Of a stretch of DNA of 64,000 nucleotides, positions 40,415 through 51,316 are shown piece by piece. Under the pieces are notes generated by a model. It did no database searches. It worked only from the letters and a program-made list of their open reading frames with translations, and was not told the origin of the DNA. Each line of letters starts with the position of its first letter. Within the stretch, counting starts at the first letter, position 1. The position numbers were made by a program, and so were the translations under genes. Source of the stretch: Aphis gossypii (lineage: Eukaryota > Arthropoda > Insecta > Hemiptera > Aphididae); assembly GCF_020184175.1 (NCBI RefSeq), contig NC_065531.1, positions 81,934,604 to 81,998,603 on the forward strand, read 5' to 3'.

Positions 40415-40677
40415 GTAATAATATGGTTATTTCATATTTTTATATTTCTAAAACAAATTTTGTTTAATTTTTTGCGTTTATACCTACTTGTATATCGGCA
40501 ATATATTCCAAAATTATTGTATTATTTATTCAAGTATCGAGCAGGGTAACGACGGATTATTAAATGAAAAATTACAATCTACTTTTACAAAAGCCTAAGG
40601 GTTAATAAAAAATAGGGGCACCATGGCATAAAACTTTATACAGCCTACGGGCACCGTAGATCTCAATCCGGGACCTG
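39841..40677 (+). mobile_element. 5'-truncated hAT element with 3' terminus
   Basis: This comprises the transposase fossil plus about 260 bp of 3' sequence ending CAATCCGGGACCTG at 40677. The reverse complement, CAGGTCCCGGATTGAG, has a hAT-type CAG start. The following 8 bases, CGCGCAAT, would be the target duplication. No matching left end was found upstream, so the element seems truncated. It lies directly against the CpG island that begins at about 40660, so its end may abut or form part of a host promoter. Confidence 0.55.
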
Positions 40678-41108
40678 CGCGCAATACATCGCGCTGCGAA
40701 TAAAGTGTCTTTCGACTCTCCGACCGTCACTGCACATCTCTCTGGTCGGATAAAAAATAAAAAAAAAAAAAACAAAAAAAAAACGGTCGACTATCCTTTA
40801 TCGTATACGACGTGCACGTACGTACAGGTGTTTGATTACCGTACGCCTAAAAAAACGCGTAACGTAGGTACTCCGCGGGACCGAAAAAAAAACAAAATGG
40901 TTTTGCCGGCCGACGGGACGGCCGTGCACCGCCGTAAACAGAGCGGCCGGCCCGTCGTCGGTGCACCGGACCGCGTTTCGCTGCGCTTCGCGGTGGTCAC
41001 GCGGACGGCGAGGGACGACGGCGGTCGCGGAGAGAGAAAGCGTGTGTGCACGCGTGAGAGAGGACGGCAGATGCGGATTGATGGAGAAACGTCAAAGGGG
41101 TTGTCACG

Positions 41109-41195
41109 ACGCGGGGGGGGGGGAGGAGAAGGAAAAAACGCACAATACGGCGCGGTGGCCACCGCACCACACGGAGCGACCCCCCCCCCCCGCGT
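41109..41195. repeat. 15-bp G/C-run inverted repeat
   Basis: ACGCG followed by ten G (41109-41123) is complementary to ten C followed by CGCGT-type sequence (41181-41195), with 57 nt between. It could form a very stable hairpin. The 11-G run is also a slippage-prone G-quadruplex-type tract. The run lengths may include assembly error. Confidence 0.6.
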
Positions 41196-41401
41196 TCGCT
41201 CGCCGCGGTGCAGACGACGGTCACGCGGGGGCCGGGGGTGCGACACACACGCGCGCGCGCCCCGGCCACGGCCGTGCACTATCCACACACCCCGTCGCCC
41301 CTGCGCGCACGCACAGGCGGACACGCACAAAGCGTTCCGACCGTAGCCGTCGGTTTGCTAGCGCGCGCTCATCATTCCCGGACCACCTGTTCGATCGAGT
41401 C

Positions 41402-41424
41402 CGCTGCCGCCGCCGCCGCCGCCG
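41402..41424. repeat. CCG trinucleotide repeat
   Basis: GCCGCCGCCGCCGCCGCC-type run inside the CpG island, typical of an unmethylated 5' leader in an otherwise AT-rich genome. Confidence 0.8.
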
Positions 41425-41715
41425 AAGCCGTCACTGCCACTCTCGTAACAGCCGTGGTGCGGTCGCAGTCGCCGTCGTGTCGCGCGCGCGTTTCCGGGTG
41501 TTATTTCCGCCGAGAGCGCATAATTTTGTAATATCATTTGTAGTCTGCAGGTATATTTAGTAGCCGCGTGTGCGCGTGCGCGAGTGCTTTTTTGGTGTAC
41601 AGATTTCGGCAATACCCGCCATTTCGTCCGTTCGTCCCGACGACAGAGTTTATTTTCATTTTTTTACCACCCCCCCCATCCAGTTTTCCCGATTTCTCTA
41701 CGCCGTTCTCGTTTT

Positions 41716-41820
41716 TCCGTTTTTTTTTTTTTTTTGTTTTTTTTTTGTTTTTTTTTTTTCATACGTACTCACTCTATTTTATACACGTACTTTGAAAAAT
41801 TTTCCAATTTTTTTTTCCTT
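41716..41820 (+). repeat. poly-T/pyrimidine tract in leader
   Basis: Long runs of T broken by single C or G bases, inside the CpG-island leader. The overlapping 75-119 residue F-rich frames at 41568-41943 are by-products of this tract. Confidence 0.7.
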
Positions 41821-41987
41821 TCCACATTTTCTTTGACATGCTCGCCCGCCGTCGAGGTCTTCGCGGCTCGTCCGCCGCCGCCGTCCCGGTTCCGCGCCAC
41901 TCGGACCGCGCGTGAACGGAGCGCGCGCGCCCCGCCGTCATGATGGAGACCGGTTGACGCCAGAACGCGGACCACGCTATTCTACAG
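41820..41987 (+). other. probable non-coding first exon with splice donor
   Basis: The CpG island ends in GACCACGCTATTCTACAG/GTCAGT. This is a consensus CAG/GTNAGT donor at 41987/41988, after which base composition drops abruptly to AT-rich, intron-like sequence. The only ATGs near the end (41940 and 41943) lead to METG and then a stop, so any start codon for the main protein would be in a later exon. The exon's left border (transcription start) is not resolved. The downstream exons were not identified in the window. Confidence 0.45.
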
Positions 41988-44900
41988 GTCAGTCGCCGAT
42001 ATTATTGTCCCGCTCGTCTATAAACGAGTGATAATTATAACGATTTGTACTCCGTCGTGAGCTATGATTATACTGATTATAGTCGATGTATAAAAAAACC
42101 ATTAAGATTTGACTCGTCTATCTCTCACTCCTGCGCCCACTGACTCGAACTATTATATAACGGGGGCCTGACCGTTAGTTACGTTATTGGTAGCGAGTCG
42201 ACAAAAAACAATTTAAAGTCAATATTTCACCCGGAAAATATATGCCAGCACTCTTAGATTCCGGGCTGATTAGAAATGTGTCTATTTATCGGTTTAGTAA
42301 ATCTATATCATATAGTAAAAAAAAAAAAATAAATAAATAATAGGAAATCTCAAGAAAATCCATTTTTCGATCCAGATTTCGTTTTTTTTTTCGTGATAAT
42401 TTAAAAATAAATGTAGGCAGAGAATTACATTTTTATCGAAATATTTATACTAATAACACGAAAAAAATATAAAATATATTGGATGTTTTTGTGCTATTTA
42501 CAGGCCTTTTAAAAGTATATTTAGGTATATTTTTATTTACTAATAAAAAACTTTGATATGAAATGCAAAGTTTTTCACCTGTTATTCTACCAACAAATAG
42601 GTGTCTTCAGTTAAACATTAAAAAAAAATCATCTATTTATCAAATTTAATGTAATATAATATGGACATTATAATTTTTACACGCGACTATTGGAAATGTA
42701 ATATAATATTCCTAATAAGGTTTTTTATTGTAATTTAAAAACATTTTATTGTCTCTTTTATGATTTTATTTATTTTTATTTTTTTATTTTGCATGGCTCA
42801 CGCACGACATAACAATTTTATTACGCTATTAAGAAATATTAATTATGTGATTTTCTATTAAAATTATTAAAGAAGAGTTACCCATTACCGATAGTTATTT
42901 GGTATGCTTGAAAGTTTGTATTAATTGGTAATTATTAAAGGATTAACGGATCATTTTATTAAACTGAAGATAAAATTTTCTTTAGAAAAAAAAACGCGCG
43001 CAGAGAACACAGGTTGTTAAATAAATATGTTTTTTAAGTCGTGCATTATTGTAAAAGCTCAAATTCAAAGCACTTTCTGTTTTTGTTGAAGAAAAAAAAA
43101 TTACAAAATATTGATGTTGTTAAAAAAAAAACCTAACTGATAAAAAATGTTATTTTCAGAAGTATATTAAGTAAAAATTATAATTATACTTTAATAGGTG
43201 ATTGAAGAAACATTATAAAAATATGAATTTAATTACGAATATCACTGTATTCTAAAGATTTATCATTTATAATTATTTTTTATGAAAAATGCAGCCAATA
43301 ACTACTCAGAATTTTTAATGTGATTTTAAAAGCAAACGAGTAATCGAAAATTTCATGTTTATTTTTATCTTTAAACTAAAACATGAAAATATGAATCTGA
43401 AAAATATTTTAATTGAAGTAATAATTAACTTATCATTTATCAGTAATTAGTATTGTTTGTATGACCTAAGATAAATATGTTTGCATAATATTATGCATCC
43501 ATGTATCAATATTTTTTTACATTGTTGAACAGAGCGATAACTAAACAATTGTTAATCTTGATTGCAATATTGTATACTTCATTGAAATGTTTTGTAATTC
43601 AGTAAATAATTAATGTGAAATAGTTGTGTGCAATAAAGCAATACAAAAAAGAATAAAATTTTCTAATTTAAATGAAAAAATTAATAAGCATTTACACACG
43701 TGTGTATTCATAAATTGAAAATAGGTATTTAATATATTAATTATTTTAGTGAATTCGTAGTTTTAGAAAATTAATTTAAAATTTAAATTGACTATAAATA
43801 TTGATTAAACGAAAATATAAAAATAAAATAATAAGGTTTAAAGATAGGTTCTTACAATATTTTAAATTTAACTACAAATTAAAAATTGAGTTTTTGTCTT
43901 TTTGATTAAATTTTGAATGGACGCTATTTCATTATTATGCATAGTTCGAGGTATAAACTTTACATTAATAATAGTTTATTTATACTTCATAACAGATTTC
44001 CACCAATTGCTTTATCATAGAATATAATACAATTTATATCTAATATTTTTTAGTTTGAGATTTTGCATACTAGCTACCACTATTGAAATTTCTTAACAAT
44101 TTTTATTGTTGAATTAAAATGAATTCAAAAATACTGTTGTATTTTAAAAATCAAAGGTCTGAGATTTAAAAGTATCTGTATAAAAGTTTCCTGTTAATAA
44201 GTAACTAGGTTTACAGAAAAACTTATAAAAATGTCAATTTAAAATTATAACAAGTTTTTTTTTTGGTAAAACTTACTTTGAATTTTTTTTATAATATCTA
44301 TTGCTTTTAATAATTTTTGCTCAATTATGTAGAAATGACAATAATGAATTATTTATTTGTACTTTTGCTATTTAAATTGTATAGTTACTTTTATTTGTAA
44401 TCTTTCTAATCTGAAATAGTAATGGGTAGGTAGTATATGTATACTTTTTTAATATAATATTTTTTAATAATTAAAAGCTTAAATGTTTTTGGCTTAAATA
44501 TTTAAACAAAACCTAAAAATAAAACCATATAATTTTTTATTATGTAATAGGTACACGTCAACTAGTAATAAATTATAATTTTATAACTGCATACTCGTAT
44601 TATACTTTATTTATTTAATGATCTTGATTATTTGTAAATAAATTGTAGTAGTGTTATGATATATGCTACAAAACATCAAAATGAAAAATAATGATATTTG
44701 TATAAAATTATACAGAAATATTTTGAATTCTTCAAATAATAACTTTTTTTTGATAATTTTGAATAACTATAATATTTTAAATCCATCTAAAATATTAGTT
44801 TAAAGGTTAGTCGTTTTTAAATATTTCTGGTATGCAAAGAATTTTGTTTAAGTTTATAAATGCTTTTTCTTTTGTAAATACGTATAGACAAGAAATAAAG

Positions 44901-46361
44901 TATTCCTGGACCGTAGTACCCACATAAAAACCCCTTGAGTATTTTGAAGTGTTTAAGACTTCAAGGTTTACTGCCGTGTGTTGTCAGTTATAAAAATGTT
45001 TTCTACGGAAAACGTGTACATTTTTTTCCTTATTTTATATTACACGCCTACATCACAAAGAATATAAAATACAGTACCATGTACCCCAACAAAAAATCAA
45101 TTTTCTGCATTTCGATTCCTTAAATAATTAATTTGATGAGTATTTAAATAAATGTTTTATACTTATAAATATGTTATGGCATCATCATTTTATAATTAAA
45201 AAATGAAACTTAAAGTATAAACAGTTTGAACTTTATATGTGTAGTGTATCTAAATTCTAAATAGCATTAAGTACTTATAATACAATTATTAACTGTCATG
45301 TGTATTATGTAATGTATTCAGTTTATTGAATAATGTATTAATAATTACATCACATAATCCCATAGGAGATAAATAAGAAGAATGATTTGATATGTCACTG
45401 TTTTAATTTAAATGGAGATTTATTCTATGGTTTTTAATGGCCTAAAATATTATTTTATAAATTCAAATTTAGCGTTAATTATATATATATATTTTTTAAT
45501 GAAAAATTTAATCATTTAATTAATGATGAAAACAGAAAATCCACAAACTTTTAGAGTTGAAAAATATACATACTGCATGATTAAAATATTAAATATGTTT
45601 TAAATTATTAATCACCGAATATTTATTCCCAGGGTTTGATAATTATAGTTTTAAAAAGCATAATTTTAAACGGAATTGTATGTTTTTAAAAATATTAAGA
45701 TAATCGTTTGCATAGTAAACTTTAAAAATCATAAAATACGAAAGAAGAAAAAATAAGTTATAAAAAACAACAAAAATTGATTTAAAAAATCATATTTCAA
45801 AGTTTGTGATTGATATACTACTGGTTTAAATTTATTTTAATCCTTTTGATATTCTAAGCATGAATATAATTAATATTTTTATATATTAAAACAAATCAGT
45901 GAAATTAAATTAAATCCAAATATTTCGTATTTATCTCAAAAGTATGGGGTTTTTTTTTTTTGAAAAAGATAGTCGATTGAACTCTTTTGTTATTCAGTAT
46001 AACCTACTATTTAATAACATAAATGTATACTATTATGAAATGTGCACGTGTATATTTTTAAATATTTTCAAAATAAATAATTAAGAAGTGAAACCAAATC
46101 GTTATTTTTTGTTCAATAATTATTATGATACTGGTTATAGTTTTACAGACAACGGTTACCAATAAAAATGGTTTAATAATCGTTATTTAAAGGTGCTTAC
46201 TTCTTTACATCATGGACTGAGGAAATTATGACAGATAAATTATTTGAAACTTCTTTCTCTTGTTCAATTAAAATTATATAGCCTTGCTATAAACGTGTAA
46301 TCTCTGTCTATATTATATGCAAACTGTCAAAAGTTGTTTAACAATGATAATGATGATGATG

Positions 46362-46394
<33 letters not shown>

Positions 46395-47325
46395 GTAATA
46401 CGTGATATAGTCAAACGTTAATATCCTGTATATTGTATGTATGTACTATGAAATTATCATAAGCTTTTAAATAAAGAAAGGTAAAAACATATTTTGGCAG
46501 AAAATGAACTATCATTTTAACAACACGTTGTAATTGTAGTTTTAAATTTAACGCAATCATAAGACGTGGAGTGTAATGTATATATTATAATAAATGTTTA
46601 AAATATAAACATAAAAAGGACAATTTATAATCGGTTCTTTAATGTTCTATACATATATAATTGTACATCGTTCAAAAAATGCATTGCTAATTATACCGGA
46701 CAATGTTAATGTGGTTACAAGAATCAAATATAGTTTTTAAATTACATATATTTATTATTATTATTTTTTTTTTTATCGGAAGTTTTGGTTATTTGATACA
46801 CTCAGGGAAATATCGAAACATCTGTCTTATATACATATATATATATATCTATTATGACATCATTTTATCGGTATTTAGAGAAGGGCTAAGTTATTTTGTA
46901 GAATGATTAACTCCCTTTATTCTGTCTATTTGCGTGTATTTACAAAGTTATATTTATAGGTATTTAGATTTAAATGGATTTACTGTATTGAATGATTATT
47001 TAAACATTTGATTTTTTACGGTGATAATAGTTTTTCAATATTGAAAATCCAATATTTTAGCCAGTTTTATAATCATACGGCACTGTGATCAATTTAATAT
47101 CGTAATTTAATACGGGTAAATAATGTAAAAATATCTTGAAATTGAGGATACAAAAGCTGTGAGTACGTTATATTATAAAAAGTAACCATTGTCTGCCAGT
47201 AAAGATAATGCAGCATTTTAGCTAACTCATTTTACTAAAAAAAAATTTTAAAAGGTATAATATTATGCTGTGTTTTGATTAAAATCTTAACGGCGGTATT
47301 TTAATATTTAAATAAAAACAATTAC
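41988..47325. other. AT-rich stretch, probable first intron
   Basis: Directly downstream of the donor, composition falls to very AT-rich with no exon that can be defended. A small less AT-rich patch at 44935-45120 gives a 62-codon frame without good splice borders. The frame at 46703-46906 is AT-rich noise. A stem-loop CTCG-TCTATAAA-CGAG lies at about 42014-42029. Confidence 0.45.
46344..46401. repeat. ATG/ATA trinucleotide microsatellite
   Basis: GATGATGATGATGAT passes into TAATAATAATAAT, about 58 bp in all, interrupted by single AGT units. Confidence 0.85.
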
Positions 47326-47511
47326 CTAGGAATAATAATGGAAGCGTGTCAAAAACACGGGATTGAATAGCTTATAAAACACAACATGTACAATGCGTGT
47401 AATTCCGCTTACGACAAGTGACATAATCAGAAAAACGAAAACAAAAACGTACATACAAGCCAGGATAAAGGTTATATGGGGTCCATAGGCCAAACGCCAA
47501 ATACTCTTCAC
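47326..47511 (-). CDS. weak candidate, membrane-like frame
   Basis: This pocket is less AT-rich than its flanks and is open in two minus-strand frames. One reads KSIWRLAYGPHITF, then a roughly 20-residue hydrophobic segment (ACMYVFVFVFLIMSLVV) and a basic tail. The other starts with ATG near 47536 and reads MYKKNIRLGEEYLAFGLW through a Cys-rich end. Only one can be coding, if either is. No family is recognised. Confidence 0.13.
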   Translation of the reverse strand: MKSIWRLAYGPHITFILACMYVFVFVFLIMSLVVSGITRIVHVVFYKLFNPVFLTRFHYYS

Positions 47512-47540
47512 CGAGTCTTATATTTTTTTTATACATAAAA

Positions 47541-49439
47541 AAAAATACTACAGGGTTATAAATATTGATGAAAAACAGGCTGCATTATCATTTTTTACAT
47601 AATCAAAAACACAATATATGTAGTTGAAGAGATGTAGGGCTATAAAAATCGAATCAAAACTTGTAATAATAATATAAAAAAAAAAACCAATAAATAAATA
47701 ATTTCGAACAAGAAATATGATATGTTTTTGTACGTCCAATATTTTCAAGCAATTCGTGTCTCGGGAGCATTTTTCTACGGAGTTAGTCATACTATAACCA
47801 CATTCATTATAATTTATAATATTGGTCATTAATATTATATTATATTTATATTTATAAGCAGTGGTGATCTTTTTAAAGATAAACATTGATTTTCTCAAAA
47901 CGTATTATTATGTTAGGAAAAGACTGCATAATTTTAAGTCATAACAAAGTATTTGAAAAATAAGTTATTTTTATATATTTTTTTAACAATATAATTGTTC
48001 TAAGTTTTTTACATTTTCAGCAGTATACGTTTTTAATTTTATATTCCAAATATTCTATGAAGAATAATAAATGAATATGTTTACCTTTAAAATAATTATT
48101 CTGTTTATAGTATATTATATAAAATAAATAATTGAAAAAGTGTCGAATCTCTAATACTATTAAAAAGTTAAAGAATAAGTTTTCCTCAAACACACGTTGC
48201 AATTAGGGCAGTAGTTTTTCTGGATAGTTTATTTTGCAGTTGCTTGTAACAGTGGTAGAAAATTCTATGTATGACATTTTACACCATCTGTGTAGAATTT
48301 CCAATCCTTAGAAGGACTATATGAACTTTTGGAAAATTTATTCTGCCCGAAAAGGGACACTTGACATATTAAAAAAAATTGTCTACATTTTAAAATATTA
48401 TATTTTAAATGTTAACTAAAAAATATTATATTGCTGTCTACACTTATGTAATATAACATGCGATGAGTATTTAAAATGCATTTAATTATAATCTTTAGAG
48501 CACTAAATATTATAATAATAAAAAACGAATAAACACATTTTATTTGAAACGAAAAATCAAATTAATCATACGGTAAAAAAAAAAAAAAAACTAAACAGCT
48601 TTATTGTATAAATCCGTAATAAAGAAATTATGACTATCTTAGGCATTTTGCTAAGGAGCTTTAGACGACAAGTTAATTAAACGCCTTATATTTTGATAAC
48701 CTGGTCGTTTAATTAGGTGTTTAAGATGTAAAAAAATGGAATAAAAAACATTCGCTAGTTCGTTTAGGAATTAAATTCCAATTATTCTTACTTAAACAAT
48801 CAAATTTGCTTCCGCGGTATATCTATATAAATACATGTAATAATATGGGAAGGAGTCAGATACTTTCGTTTTTGCTATCATTAGTTACCTAAAGGAATAA
48901 AACGCTTGAAGATAAGAACGCTGTTGAAAACGAGTTGGGATTAAAATTTTAAACTTTTAATATGATTATCACAACGAAAGTAATTTTCCACCACAACAGC
49001 TTATGACACCATTTTATATAATGTATAGATGCACTAGGCGGGTGGCGACGGGGAGTTAAAAATCTTCGTGATTTCGACTGTGGGGTTTGTGCATTGAAGT
49101 TAATAAAACATTTAACGTGATGTCTACTAGAAATATACATTAATCTAGAAAAAAAAATATATGATTGAAAATATACACCCCTTTCATAATAGATTTCGTC
49201 TGACCTGTTGGGCATAATAAAATCATATCATATCATACATTTATAATATTATATTATCATTTACACGAATACAACGTGAGAGTATAAATTGTCTAGCGTT
49301 ATAGTACCACAAGAAAAAACATACGTATTATTATCATTTTTATGTATAATGGCGTGTCGTAAAAAATGTGTAGAAATATGTAACTAAAGAATTCGTGAAC
49401 TAATCCGGATAAAACAATAATCATCTCGCTGTCATTAAA
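47541..49439. other. AT-rich non-coding region
   Basis: Frames at 47548-47898, 48017-48202 and 48949-49215 (all minus) are I/F/N/Y-rich without splice-like borders or recognisable motifs. A 16-base poly-A lies near 48575. Nothing else is seen. Confidence 0.5.
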
Positions 49440-49839
49440 TCGTTTCAATTTTTGGCGTTTCGTATTACACTAAATCTAACCTTCACAAAAACTTACACTG
49501 TAGTAATATATGCGATGTTTGCGCAGTGTTATAACGCGTTGAAAACGAACGATTTCCACCCGTTCGCCCGATCGAGTGTTCAATCTCAAACCTTACACAC
49601 ATACGCACACACGCGCGCGCGCTCACACACTCGTGGACGCGAACAAGTCGGTTATCAGGTTCAATATATAGATGTTTTTAAAAGCCACCCCGATGTGGCA
49701 TAAAAGTGCATCACCCTTTCATTGTATCTATCCTTAGGGCACACACACACAAGCGCGTAAAATATGGATATTAAAAGTTTTACCGGCGGCTTCAAACGCG
49801 AACGCATTTATACTTTATTTATTTGTCACGCACACTCAC

Positions 49840-49868
49840 CTCTCTCTCGCCCAATTCTTCGAACTCAT
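49840..49868 (-). CDS. candidate first coding exon, leftward gene
   Basis: An ATG at 49868, preceded by GCGAAAG, reads MSSKNWARE. It runs into GAGAG/GTGAGTGTG, a textbook donor with GT at 49839-49838. It lies at the left edge of a CpG-rich block, as expected for a first exon. Only 29 coding bases are involved, and no downstream exon was found to the left, so this could be coincidence. Confidence 0.22.
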
Positions 49869-50605
49869 CTTTCGCGTAGAGTATGTATATAGGGTAAGGT
49901 ACTGCGTATTGTAATCGTATAGAAATGAGAAGAGGTTTAACGTGCACGTGAAATCAACCCTTCGACGAATCTCCTTTGCGCGAATGTCGAGCGCGGCGGA
50001 AACGGAGGAGGAAACGCGATAAACATCGACATGGTAGTATAGTATCAAGGAAACTTCAACGACAAACGCTCGTCACACATTCGCACGGAGTGTCGCTAAT
50101 AGTAAATTATTAAACGTCAGTCATGGTTTCACGAAATCACACAATTTAACGCGCCAGCGTGCGCGCGTCGTCGCAAACGTCAGCAATTCATGTGCACGAG
50201 GATTATTGTTGTTATTGTTGTTGCTGCTGTAAGTTGTGTTATTGGAGGTTCTGGATCTCGTCTTGTCATGGGTTTTTTTTTTCAAATTTTTTTTTTTTTT
50301 TTGAGTAAAAAATATTTTTATCGTTCCGAAGTCGTATTACATTATATTATTTATACGGGTCCACCGCGCCTCGAGGATCGTTTTGACACGTCGCGTTTTA
50401 CAAAAAGCGCATTCGCCAAGTCGACCGAACCAATATACAGTCTCCGTCGTCACAGATGGAAAAAAAAACTCGCGACCGTATACCGCACTATTTATACCAC
50501 GGATGTATACAATATACATACACACACGCATAAGATATGATATGTATAATGTATACGCGGTGTTCCTTTGTCATGTGTGACACGTCAATCGGGATTTAAA
50601 GATGC

Positions 50606-50626
50606 ATAATAATAATAATAATAATA
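50606..50626. repeat. TAA microsatellite
   Basis: A run of about seven ATA/TAA units in the CpG-richer pocket. Confidence 0.8.
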
Positions 50627-50946
50627 TATGATGGTATATCTACGGTACGTGCGCCCACAACAACAATCAAATATTTATGAAACGCCCGTGTTTTTGTTTA
50701 AAAGTCTCCGGGAGCTTTGCGCGAGATAGTCGGGGATTGAGAATTTATGCGATAAGGTGTACTGAGCAGAGGGCGGAACGCTAGCGTGTTTGTTCACCCG
50801 CGATATAGGTACCTAACTATTATAATAATATAGTACGAGCGATCGAATGCGAAAATATTTTAATGCCGACACGGTGTATTATAGTGTTGGTAATGAGCGC
50901 GGTGTCTCGATTACGTGTGTGTGTACATTATAATACAATATTATAC

Positions 50947-51316
50947 CTATGTTTTATCCGAGTCGAAGTATTCCGTTAACGATATTATGTTTCTTACGTT
51001 TTTCAATATAATATTCATTTCGTGTCGATAGTGCGTTCCAGTCGTTTCGGACGAAAAATAACTTTTTGGTTTGTACTTTTTCAAGAACGCTTCAATATTA
51101 TACTGCTCATTGAATTCAATGCGCCACGTAATTGAAAACTTAAACTCGCTCTTATTTATCAACGCAGAATATGCATCAAATTTATTGTCCCATAAACTTT
51201 GTACGCTTTTCGAAACTATCAAACGACGTTCAGTCGAAAGATTATTTTCAACTTGTTGATACGTGACGTTATGATGAGGTCCACATAAATCTATACAATT
51301 TTCGAGAAAAACAATT
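50947..51316 (-). CDS. terminal exon of an unrecognised gene
   Basis: The minus strand is open from an acceptor-like CGTATACAG at 51319-51317 down to a TAG at 50949-50947, giving 122 residues of protein-like sequence. It begins IVFLENCIDLCGPHHNVTYQ, passes through SVQSLWDNKFDAYSALINKS and FSITWRIEFNEQYNIEAFLK, and ends SLTEYFDSDKT. About one residue in eight is D or E, far above chance frames here, and such a long frame is rarely expected at this A+T content. It has no ATG near its left border, so it should be a 3' exon joined to exons at higher coordinates. An ATTAAA word lies about 80 bases after the stop. Two nearby cysteines and an N-glycosylation-type NVT would fit a secreted protein, but this is not established. 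No family is recognised. Confidence 0.5.

Larger units (their letters stand above)
40660..41960. promoter_or_regulatory. CpG island, probable promoter and 5' leader
   Basis: This is the only kilobase-scale GC- and CpG-rich block in the window. It contains CG-dense runs, a 15-bp G/C inverted repeat, a CCG microsatellite, CACACGCGCG runs and long pyrimidine tracts, and then a probable leader exon with a donor at 41988. Long frames on both strands (for example 40705-41346, 40961-41560 and 40836-41330 minus) overlap each other and are R/P/G/H-rich, as expected when GC-rich DNA simply lacks stops. They are not called as genes. No TATA box or arthropod TCAGT initiator stands out. The direction is inferred from the plus-strand donor. 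A bidirectional promoter is possible. Confidence 0.6.
49440..50946. promoter_or_regulatory. CpG-richer pocket, possible promoter
   Basis: It shows elevated GC and CpG (TTAACGCGCCAGCGTGCGCGCGTCG-type words near 50148-50175), CA/CG dinucleotide runs (49602-49632) and a TAA microsatellite. Several short frames on both strands overlap and are not convincing. A minus-strand ATG exon with a consensus donor at 49840 would place this block as the promoter of a leftward gene. That direction is inference. Confidence 0.35.

Noticed and set aside
40705..41975. Several 70-213 residue frames on both strands in the CpG island
   Set aside because: They overlap each other on both strands and are R, P, G, H and A rich or poly-F, as stop-poor GC DNA and poly-T tracts produce. 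None has a motif or splice-consistent border.
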